A stretch of DNA of 64,000 bases from Gillisia sp. Hel1_33_143. GTDB lineage: Bacteria > Bacteroidota > Bacteroidia > Flavobacteriales > Flavobacteriaceae. The stretch is from positions 2,852,001-2,916,000 of the forward strand of contig NZ_LT629737.1 of assembly GCF_900104765.1 (NCBI RefSeq). The letters run 5' to 3'. The notes below the pieces were generated by a model that saw only the letters and a list, made by a program, of their open reading frames with translations, was not told the DNA's origin and ran no database searches. Position numbers and translations under genes: made by a program. Below are positions 55,946-62,908 of this stretch, one piece after another (position 1 is the stretch's first letter; the number at the start of each line of letters is the position of its first letter).

Positions 55946-56887
55946 ATGAAATTTGCCAAAGTATCTATTTACTTGATAATATTTATTCTAATAAATAGCT
56001 GTGCACTAAATAAAGCCGCTAAATATTTAAAGGAAGGTAAAACAGAACAAGAGAATTTTACAAATTCTATTTCTTTTGAATTAGAAAAAGGATGGATAAT
56101 TGTTCCTGTAGAAATAGAAAATAAGATTTATAGATTTATCCTAGACACTGGAACACCAACTCTTGTATCAAAAGAACTTGCTCGAAGTCTAAAAATGAAA
56201 GCTATCGATTCAGTAGATGCTTATGATGTTTATAATAATGTTCAAAAAAATAAATACACAAGAATTGAAAATATCAAAATTGGAAAGACAGATTTTGTTG
56301 GAACAGCAGCATTAATTAATGATTTTAACGCTACTCCAATTTGGGCTTCTTTAAATGTTGACGGATTTATAGGTTCAAATTTAATGCAACACGCTATCTG
56401 GGATATTGATTTTAAACAAAAACAAGTCACCATTACTGATAATGAATCAAACTTAAACCTACCAGAAGATTTAATTGAGAATAAAATGTTTATTGGTGTT
56501 GCAGGTTTACCTTCCATTGCTTGTAAAATAAATGGAGAAAGAATTTGGAACTTCCCTGTAGATTTAGGATATAATGGTGGCATAGTAATGCCATTTTCTG
56601 AGTTCGAAAAGCAAATAGAAAACGGTCAGATTTCAGATTTTAAAAAATCAGATACTCAAGGCATCATCGGTGTTTATGGAAAACAAAATTCTTCAAGAGA
56701 ATCTTATACTGGAATAATTGAAGAAATAGAATTTGGAAAGTCTACTTTAAAAAATGAAAAGGTATATTCAGAGCAATATTTAAGTAAGATATTTGGCTTA
56801 GATTTCTTTAAAAATTATCGTGTAATTCTAAATTGGAATAGTAAAAAAGTAAAGTTGATAGAAAATAAAGAAAATACAAATTCTTAG
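55946..56887 (+). CDS. Retropepsin-like aspartyl protease lipoprotein (cassette 28)
   Basis: This 313-aa protein has a lipoprotein signal (LINSCALNK, Cys about 19). The aspartyl protease motif FILDTGTPTLVS (D67-T68-G69) is followed by GFIGSNLMQHAIWDIDFKQKQV, typical of bacterial retropepsin-like proteins. A second lobe has FPVDLGYNGGIVMP, with DLG in place of DTG. Probably cell-surface or periplasmic proteolysis. An IS3 copy sits between it and the cassette boundary. Confidence 0.88.
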   Translation: MKFAKVSIYLIIFILINSCALNKAAKYLKEGKTEQENFTNSISFELEKGWIIVPVEIENKIYRFILDTGTPTLVSKELARSLKMKAIDSVDAYDVYNNVQKNKYTRIENIKIGKTDFVGTAALINDFNATPIWASLNVDGFIGSNLMQHAIWDIDFKQKQVTITDNESNLNLPEDLIENKMFIGVAGLPSIACKINGERIWNFPVDLGYNGGIVMPFSEFEKQIENGQISDFKKSDTQGIIGVYGKQNSSRESYTGIIEEIEFGKSTLKNEKVYSEQYLSKIFGLDFFKNYRVILNWNSKKVKLIENKENTNS

Positions 56888-56899
56888 TAAACGGCCAAT

Positions 56900-57031
56900 G
56901 CACAACAACGGTTAATCGCCAATAGCCGGCAGCGTTAAAAGAAATTAATTAACTTGACCAACAAACCAATACTAAGCCGACAAATCCGCGTCCCTTACTC
57001 CGCCAACTGGCGATAACCGGGACCGTTGTAG
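56900..57031 (+). repeat. attC28 (class C)
   Basis: R'' GCACAAC, R' GTTGTAG. Class C arms, with CCGGGACCGTT at the right end. Closes cassette 28 (54590-57024). Confidence 0.88.
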
Positions 57032-57058
57032 CCAATTTAACACAAAACAATTTATTAA

Positions 57059-57757
57059 ATGACAGAATTTTTATCCAACGCTAAAAACTCATCTAGAAAT
57101 CCTTTAGGTATAATCGCATTATTCATATCGCTTATTTATGGATTTGCTTGTTTAGTATTAGGTACTTCTGGAGAAAAGTTAAGTAGTTATGAAAAAATCC
57201 CAATAGTCTATTTTCTAATAGTATTTCCAATTTTGATTTTGATTTCATTTCTATTTTTGGTAACCAAGCATCACAACAAATTATACGCTCCGAAAGACTA
57301 TAAAGATGAAAGAAATTTTTTCAAAGGTTTCGAAAATCAACAAACAAATATTCGAAATAATGAAGGTCAAGAAGAAATTATAAGTACTGATAGTCACATA
57401 AATTCACTAATGAAATGGGGCTCAATTAAAGGTATGTATGCACTTTATGCGGTCTATCTATCCAAGTTACATAATGTGAAATTTACCTTACAAGATTTAG
57501 AGGCTAATTCAAGCCTCTTAACTGAAGAATATACCCACGGTTTTCTAGTTGCAGCCTCTTCAATGGGAGCCTTTAAATTTACATCTCACGACCAACCATT
57601 TTTAATTGACGAGATTAATGAAAAGCTAGAAAACAATATTAAGGATTTAGTTTATAAACAAGCTGAAAAACAAAGGGAAGAAGAAAATTCAGATTACTTG
57701 TACAATCAATTAAATTTATTAGAAAAGGCATTTGAGAAAGCAAGTAAGAATAAATAA
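57059..57757 (+). CDS. Membrane protein with cytosolic tail (cassette 29)
   Basis: This 232-aa protein has two membrane segments (about 15-37 and 48-70) and then a helical soluble region to the C-terminus, ending in a coiled coil (KQREEENSDYLYNQLNLLEKAFEKA). The pattern resembles accessory proteins of unknown function with a TM hairpin. It starts 28 bp after the boundary. Confidence 0.75.
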   Translation: MTEFLSNAKNSSRNPLGIIALFISLIYGFACLVLGTSGEKLSSYEKIPIVYFLIVFPILILISFLFLVTKHHNKLYAPKDYKDERNFFKGFENQQTNIRNNEGQEEIISTDSHINSLMKWGSIKGMYALYAVYLSKLHNVKFTLQDLEANSSLLTEEYTHGFLVAASSMGAFKFTSHDQPFLIDEINEKLENNIKDLVYKQAEKQREEENSDYLYNQLNLLEKAFEKASKNK

Positions 57758-57762
57758 ACTGG

Positions 57763-57894
57763 CTACAACAACGGTTATCACAAATAACGGGTTTTGTCGA
57801 AAAAGTGTAATTTAGTATCCTAAGTAAGAAAATACTTAAACCGACAAGTTCGCATCCCTACTTCCGCAACTTGTGTTAACCGAGACCGTTGTGT
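57763..57894 (+). repeat. attC29 (class A)
   Basis: R'' CTACAAC, R' GTTGTGT. Closes cassette 29 (57025-57887; ends GTTGTAGCCAATTTA / TAAACTGGCTACAAC). Confidence 0.9.
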
Positions 57895-57941
57895 GCAATA
57901 CTGACTCGTCCTGAATAAAGGCTACATAATTCTAAACAGTT

Positions 57942-58313
57942 ATGTATAAAAATGACAGAGTAACCAGACGTTACAGTGAACCATTCAAATTAAAAATTTT
58001 ATCAGAACTTAGTACTGGGAAATACACAAAGTATGAACTAGGCAAACTCTATGGGATTGCTCCTTCCACCATCAATGAATGGATCAGAAAGTATGAACGT
58101 AAAGACCTAATGAACACAAGGGTTATGATAGAAACAAAGGATGAAATAACACGGATCAAAGCACTCCAAAAAGAGATTGAACAGCTTAAAAAACTACTCC
58201 TTAAAAAGGATATGGATCAACTTGTCGATGATGCATACTTGGAAGTAGCTGCTCAAAAACTAGGCTACAAAAGTGTCTTGGAACTTAAAAAAAAACTAAA
58301 TATCAAGCCTTAA
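57942..58313 (+). CDS. IS3 OrfA (type B, copy 3)
   Basis: A 123-aa protein identical to the other two copies. Confidence 0.93.
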   Translation: MYKNDRVTRRYSEPFKLKILSELSTGKYTKYELGKLYGIAPSTINEWIRKYERKDLMNTRVMIETKDEITRIKALQKEIEQLKKLLLKKDMDQLVDDAYLEVAAQKLGYKSVLELKKKLNIKP

Positions 58314-59164
58314 TCATAGCAAAGGAAAAAGCTAAGGGATTTGCTTCGTTAACCAAAATATGTGATTGTTTTGAACTAAAGCGAGATGCTTATTATAAGT
58401 ATAAATGCAGAGCTGATAAGCGAAAAAAGGTTGAACAACATATAATTACCATCGTTAAAAGACGACGTAAATCCCTTCCTAGAGAAGGCGTGAGAAAGCT
58501 TATGAAATCCCTAGGACAGGATTTTGAAAAACAACACCTGAAAGTGGGTAGAGACACCCTGTTCAATGTTCTTAGAGAACATAAAATGTTGACATTAAGA
58601 AAAAAGTACAGTGCCAGAACAACCAATTCGTATCACAGGTTTTATAAGTACAATAACATTATAAAAGATCTAAAAGTAAACCGATCTAATCAAGTTTGGG
58701 TATCGGACATTACGTATATCAGAACTCTAAAAGGATTTTGTTACCTAGCACTCATTACAGATATGCATTCCAGAAAGATTGTGGGTTATGACCTTAGTGA
58801 TAGCCTAGAACTTAAAGGATGCGTGAGAGCACTTAATAAAGCGATTTACCAAGCCAAAGACATCAAAGGGCTCATACACCATTCAGACAGAGGGATACAA
58901 TATTGCAGCAATGTGTATACTCAAATCCTTAAAAGAAAAAAGATAGCTATCAGTATGACTGAAGAAAATCACTGTTACGAAAATGCAATGGCAGAACGCG
59001 TAAATGGGATCCTGAAAGATGAATTCTATCTCGATCAGGTCTTCACAAACAAGGAACACGCGAAAAGAGCAGCAAAAAGTGCCATTAAATTATATAATGC
59101 AATTAGATTACATTTATCTTTAGACTATCAAACTCCAAATATGGTATATAAATTAACAGCGTAA
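58292..59164 (+). CDS. IS3 OrfB transposase (type B, copy 3)
   Basis: Identical to the other OrfB copies, -1 frame relative to OrfA, DDE motifs intact. Confidence 0.92.
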   Translation, partial: KTKYQALIIAKEKAKGFASLTKICDCFELKRDAYYKYKCRADKRKKVEQHIITIVKRRRKSLPREGVRKLMKSLGQDFEKQHLKVGRDTLFNVLREHKMLTLRKKYSARTTNSYHRFYKYNNIIKDLKVNRSNQVWVSDITYIRTLKGFCYLALITDMHSRKIVGYDLSDSLELKGCVRALNKAIYQAKDIKGLIHHSDRGIQYCSNVYTQILKRKKIAISMTEENHCYENAMAERVNGILKDEFYLDQVFTNKEHAKRAAKSAIKLYNAIRLHLSLDYQTPNMVYKLTA

Positions 59165-59215
59165 AATCAATTTTAACCTGTAGCCATATTTCAGGACAAG
59201 ACATACCCTAAAAAA

Positions 59216-60016
59216 ATGAGGAAATTAACTATACTTTTTTTAATATTCTTTTCATTGAAAAGTTATTGTCAAAAACAGATAGAAATATCAGAAAATAAAA
59301 TATCGCAACTATTCTACGAAAGTCTAGATTCATTAAAAGTGAAATATGATTTAAAAGATTTAAGAGAAACTGATGATCGAGTAATTAGAATATGGAATAC
59401 AAATGAAATTATTTCTCTAGGAGAACATCCTCAATATATATTTCATGCACATAACGGAGAAAAAGCAATTATTGAAAAAAGAAATTTAGCAAAAAACTTC
59501 AATCTTGATTCACTTTTCTATTCGTTTAGAAAAAATAGCAACCCTAAAAATAATCAGATTCATATTGATGCTTTTCCAAAATCAATTGAACTAAATAGCT
59601 CAAATAGCTATAACCTTATATCATTTTATAGAAATGAGCAGCTGGAAGAATTAATTAGAACTATTAGAAAAGAAAATTCCATAAATGAATTAAGAAATAC
59701 AATTATAAGTAATCTTCCTGCAGGTAATTATCAATTGGGAATGACAGGATTAAAAATTGATCATTTACCAAAAGAAAATAAGTCGAATTTTTATAAAAAA
59801 ATAATATCTGATATAACAAAAGAATTAAAGGTCACCGAACAAACCAATCCTACAGAAATGCCGTTAATTCTAATTAATAATAAACTACATTTTTTCAAGG
59901 ACCTAAATGAATTAATGCTATCGGATGTGAAAGATTATGAAATTATTAGTGATAAAAGGAAAGTACTTTATGGAACAAATGGAAGGTTTGGAGTTATCAA
60001 GGTAAATACGAACTAA
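59216..60016 (+). CDS. Secreted protein with a TonB-plug-like C-terminal motif (cassette 30)
   Basis: This 266-aa protein has a signal peptide (about 1-19, ending KSYCQ). The last 25 residues (VLYGTNGRFGVIKVNTN) match the xYGxxGxxGVIxIxT motif of TonB-dependent receptor plug domains. No barrel follows, so it is a free plug-like or STN-like protein, perhaps peptidase-associated. It begins 12 bp after the IS3 end. Confidence 0.78.
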   Translation: MRKLTILFLIFFSLKSYCQKQIEISENKISQLFYESLDSLKVKYDLKDLRETDDRVIRIWNTNEIISLGEHPQYIFHAHNGEKAIIEKRNLAKNFNLDSLFYSFRKNSNPKNNQIHIDAFPKSIELNSSNSYNLISFYRNEQLEELIRTIRKENSINELRNTIISNLPAGNYQLGMTGLKIDHLPKENKSNFYKKIISDITKELKVTEQTNPTEMPLILINNKLHFFKDLNELMLSDVKDYEIISDKRKVLYGTNGRFGVIKVNTN

Positions 60017-60027
60017 CGGGTACTGAC

Positions 60028-60159
60028 ACACAACAACGGTTATCACAAATAACGGGTATTATCGAAAAAGTGTAATTTAGTATCCTAAGAAAGAAAAGAA
60101 CAAAACCGACAAGTCCGCGTCCCTACTCCCGCAACTTGTGTTAACCGAGACCGTTAGGC
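60028..60159 (+). repeat. attC30 (class A)
   Basis: R'' ACACAAC, R' GTTAGGC. Closes cassette 30 (57888-60152). Confidence 0.9.
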
Positions 60160-60176
60160 AGCATAATTTTTTCATG

Positions 60177-60220
60177 TTGGGAACTTCTAATTTTTTACTT
60201 ATCTTTGACGTTAGTAACGT
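60177..60220 (+). promoter_or_regulatory. Promoter and operator of the HigBA cassette
   Basis: TTG (60177-60179), a 20-bp gap and TATCTTTG (60200-60207) fit the Bacteroidota promoter. The perfect palindrome ACGTTAGTAACGT (60208-60220) directly follows the -7 box and is a likely HigA operator, 16 bp before the toxin start. Confidence 0.7.
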
Positions 60221-60235
60221 AAAACAAAATTATTT

Positions 60236-60517
60236 GTGATTAAAACATTTGCAGACAAAGAAGCTGACAAAATTTGGAACGGAACCCAATCGAGAAAGCT
60301 TCCTGCTAATATTCAAAATGTAGCAAGAAGAAAACTGAGAATGATAAATAATGCTCAAAATATAAATGACTTAAGAATCCCTCCAGCGAATCATTTGGAA
60401 AAGTTGAGTGGGATTTTAGAAGGTTTTCATAGCATTAGAATTAATAAGCAATGGAGAATAATATTCAAATGGGAAAATGACAATGCTTTTGAAGTTCAAA
60501 TTGTTGATTACCATTAA
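60236..60517 (+). CDS. higB: HigB-like toxin (cassette 31)
   Basis: This 93-aa RelE-superfamily mRNA interferase begins with GTG: IKTFADKEADKIWNG. It continues SRKLPANIQNVARRKLRMI, RIPPANHLEKLSG, FHSIRINKQWRIIFKW and VQIVDYH, the complete HigB signature. The toxin precedes the antitoxin, the usual hig order. It likely cleaves ribosome-bound mRNA. Confidence 0.95.
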   Translation: MIKTFADKEADKIWNGTQSRKLPANIQNVARRKLRMINNAQNINDLRIPPANHLEKLSGILEGFHSIRINKQWRIIFKWENDNAFEVQIVDYH

Positions 60518-60535
60518 TTTTAAAAAGATAAAAAA

Positions 60536-60835
60536 ATGAAAAAGTTAGAAAATATACATCCTGGAGAAATCTTGAAAGAAGAATTTTTAGATCCAATGGA
60601 AATTACTGCATACCGACTTTCTAAAGAAACTTTTATTCCGCAGACAAGAATAAGTGAAATCATAAAAAAGAAAAGAAGAATTACTGCTGACACCGCTCTT
60701 CGACTTTCAAAATATTTTGGAACCACAGCAAAATTTTGGCTGGGATTGCAAGATGATTATGATTTAGAAGAAGAAAAATCTTTAAAGGAGAAAGAATTCA
60801 ATAACATAAAACCGTTAGAAAATAACGCAGCCTAA
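60536..60835 (+). CDS. higA: HigA-like antitoxin (cassette 31)
   Basis: This 99-aa XRE-type antitoxin begins IHPGEILKEEFLDPMEITAYRLSKETFIPQTRISEII and continues RITADTALRLSKYFGTTAKFWLGLQ, a classic HigA/VapI helix-turn-helix. It neutralises HigB and represses the operon, probably at the palindrome upstream. It lies 18 bp after the toxin gene. Confidence 0.95.
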   Translation: MKKLENIHPGEILKEEFLDPMEITAYRLSKETFIPQTRISEIIKKKRRITADTALRLSKYFGTTAKFWLGLQDDYDLEEEKSLKEKEFNNIKPLENNAA

Positions 60836-60987
60836 CAACGGTTATCACAAATAACGGGTTTTATCAAAAAAGTGTATTTTAGTATCCTAAGTAAGAAAAT
60901 ACTTAAACTGACAAGTTCGCGTCCCTACTCCCGCAACTTGTGTTAACCGTATTCCAAGGTTAAATCCAAACTTTTTTCCCTAATTTT

Positions 60988-61974
60988 TCAGGCAGCAAAT
61001 TTATGTAGTTCCACATACGGAGTACCTCGTTTTACTACTGCAAACACTCTGGATAATAGCTTATTGCGAACATTATTCAGCGCAATCATCTTTAGTTTAC
61101 CTTCTTCTAGCTTTTTCTTGTAATAACGGCGTAATTCACTATCATGTTGAATAGCTGTACAGGCAGCCATGCTAAGCAGACTCTTCATTTGCCGGTCTCC
61201 CATCGGGTGGCATTTTCGCCTTTTATGAATACTGGTCCCAGAACTATGACCAAAAGGAGCGGTTCCACAATAACTGGAGAATTGGCGCCAGCTATCAAAG
61301 CGTTTAAAATTATTGGTGTGATAAAGTATTTGGGCTCCCACAACCAGACCCACGCCTTTTAAAGAAGTGATCAACCGATAATTTTGCGATAATGCTTCAG
61401 AATCCTTTATAACTGATTTTAACTGCTTCTCTATTTTGTTTATTTGAGAAGTTAGATGAGCAATAGAGCTTACCAGCGTCTTGCAACAGGTATCAGTTGA
61501 ACTACTATTTAGCAATTTTTTTAGCTCGGAAAGCGTGCTCTTTAATCCTGTACGACTTCGAACCAGTTGATCCCTTAAAGCTAGCAATCTGCCTACTTCC
61601 AAGAGTTCTTTATCTTTCAGCTCACTGGCAGAAAGTTCCTCCCGGTGAAGCCAACCATACCTTGCGATCATCATGGCATCTACAACATCATTCTTCTCCC
61701 TGATTACTCCGGAGGATCTTTTGATCACTACTGGGTTTTCCTGCACATAAACCGCATTCTTCGACGATAAATATAAGGCTAACTTCAAGGAATAATGACC
61801 CGTATTCTCAAAACAAAAAAACACTTTTAGTTCGTTACTTTTAGCCCATTTCAATAGCGATTTATAACCCAATACATCATTACTGAACTCCCGATGTAAC
61901 CTTCGATTATACGCAAAAGCATCTAACTTGTTTTTTGAAACATCAATTCCGATTACTTCTTGGTAATTTTTCAT
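60988..61974 (-). CDS. IS110-family (DEDD) transposase, type 2
   Basis: This 328-aa protein has IGIDVSKNKLDAF (D), FCFENTGHYSLKLAL (E) and KNDVVDAMMIARYG (D..D) in the N-terminal domain. The C-terminal domain has SLKGVGLVVGAQIL and SSYCGTAPFGHSSGTS, with the probable serine nucleophile in HSSG. It is clearly distinct from the type 1 transposase. Confidence 0.95.
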   Translation of the reverse strand: MKNYQEVIGIDVSKNKLDAFAYNRRLHREFSNDVLGYKSLLKWAKSNELKVFFCFENTGHYSLKLALYLSSKNAVYVQENPVVIKRSSGVIREKNDVVDAMMIARYGWLHREELSASELKDKELLEVGRLLALRDQLVRSRTGLKSTLSELKKLLNSSSTDTCCKTLVSSIAHLTSQINKIEKQLKSVIKDSEALSQNYRLITSLKGVGLVVGAQILYHTNNFKRFDSWRQFSSYCGTAPFGHSSGTSIHKRRKCHPMGDRQMKSLLSMAACTAIQHDSELRRYYKKKLEEGKLKMIALNNVRNKLLSRVFAVVKRGTPYVELHKFAA

Positions 61975-62178
61975 ATTTTTAAAAAATTAATATTTGAAGG
62001 GCGCAGTAACTAACTCCTTTAACGGGTCCATTTATTGACCTGGTATTCCAAATGGTTCTTTGCTGCCCATGTGAAGAATGGAGGACTCTTACGGATATTG
62101 GATCTGTAATCTAGAGACCGTTTTAGTTCTCCTCCTTCTTCATCTCAAAGGTATATTTATTAATAAACGAAGTAAAGG
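61975..62178 (-). ncRNA. Candidate bridge RNA region of IS110 type 2
   Basis: On the - strand, in order: AACGGTCTC (62114-62122), matching the attC target to the left of the insertion; TATCCG (62092-62097), complementary to the other flank except one base; TTGGAATACC (62042-62051), matching 10 nt across the element's joined ends; and TAAAGG (62016-62021), complementary to the other donor flank. This is the full target-left, target-right, donor-left, donor-right order of a bridge RNA. Confidence 0.75.
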
Positions 62179-62199
62179 AGACCGTTGTGGGTAATTTTT

Positions 62200-62772
62200 A
62201 TGAAAGAGACAATTTCAATATTAGTTTTACTGATTACCAATTTAACTTTTGCTCAAATTGATAAAAGCAATGATTCTTTAGAAATATGGACAGTATTTAG
62301 TACGGGGAATTTTATAAATCAGAACGCGGAAAAAATAGTTGAGAAAAATTGGCCGTTTAAGATTAAAGGAATTGCAGGAGATACATTTTCCGAAAATCTA
62401 ATTGATAGTTTAGAAGTACACAATAATAATATTTGGAATCATTTAGATTCTAATGGATTTTCCAATTCAAAAGAAAAATTTGAATCCGATTTGTTAGAAG
62501 AAATTGAACAAATAAAGAAAGCAGTAGAAATTTCCCAATCAGACAAAATCGTATCTGACTTGTATGAAAGATTAAGAGAAAGGAATCTTCAAAACTACAC
62601 GGAGTTAAGTAAAAAGAATCAATATAAATATGTATTTAAAGTATACAGTTTTGATTTAGATAATTTAGAGTCAGAACAAGTTTTTGAACTAAAGTTTATT
62701 ACGGATTTGAAAAAGAAGCAAACAACAATACTCAATAAAAAAACTACCCACAACAACGGTTATCACAAATAA
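62200..62772 (+). CDS. Secreted protein of unknown function (cassette 32)
   Basis: This 190-aa protein has a signal peptide (about 1-19, ending LTFAQ) and a helical, acidic body (EEIEQIKKAVEISQSDKIVSDLYERLRE). Start set at ATG 62200. The C-terminal residues THNNGYHK and the stop are read from attC32. No family recognised. Confidence 0.75.
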   Translation: MKETISILVLLITNLTFAQIDKSNDSLEIWTVFSTGNFINQNAEKIVEKNWPFKIKGIAGDTFSENLIDSLEVHNNNIWNHLDSNGFSNSKEKFESDLLEEIEQIKKAVEISQSDKIVSDLYERLRERNLQNYTELSKKNQYKYVFKVYSFDLDNLESEQVFELKFITDLKKKQTTILNKKTTHNNGYHK

Positions 62773-62878
62773 CGGGTAACTTTTCAAAGAAAATAATTAA
62801 ATTAACCAACAATTAATATCTAAACCGACAAGTTCGCGCCCCTACTCCCGCAACTTGTGTTAACCGAGACCGTTAGCC
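62748..62878 (+). repeat. attC32 (class A, short-spacer subtype)
   Basis: R'' CCACAAC, R' GTTAGCC. Closes cassette 32 (62184-62871; ends GTTGTGGGTAATTTTT / AAAAAACTACCCACAAC). Last site in the window. Confidence 0.9.
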
Positions 62879-62908
62879 AAAATTATTAATCATGAATTTC
62901 GTCTTTAT

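Larger units (their letters stand above)
57902..59203 (+). mobile_element. IS3-family element, type B, copy 3
   Basis: 1302 bp, same as copies 1 and 2, with 3-bp duplication TAC. It again starts exactly 14 bp after the cassette boundary. Confidence 0.95.
60950..62178 (-). mobile_element. IS110-family element, type 2
   Basis: About 1229 bp, inserted between AACCG and AGACCGTT of attC31 (one-base ambiguity). Ends TATTCCAAGG and GTAAAGG without inverted repeats or target duplication, as in the IS110 group. One transposase gene (-), with 204 bp of upstream noncoding DNA. Confidence 0.92.
60830..62190 (+). repeat. attC31 (class A), split by a second IS110-type element
   Basis: R'' GCCTAAC is at 60830 and R' GTTGTGG at 62184-62190; interrupted at 60949/62179, and 132 bp when joined (TTAACCG-AGACCGTT). 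Closes cassette 31 (60153-62183 with insertion; ends GTTAGGCAGCATAATT / AATAACGCAGCCTAAC). Confidence 0.88.

Noticed and set aside
22764-62878. CRISPR array, because of many regularly recurring repeats
   Set aside because: Units are about 130 bp, separated by 0.5-5.5 kb with genes between, and arms are inverted. No cas genes are seen.
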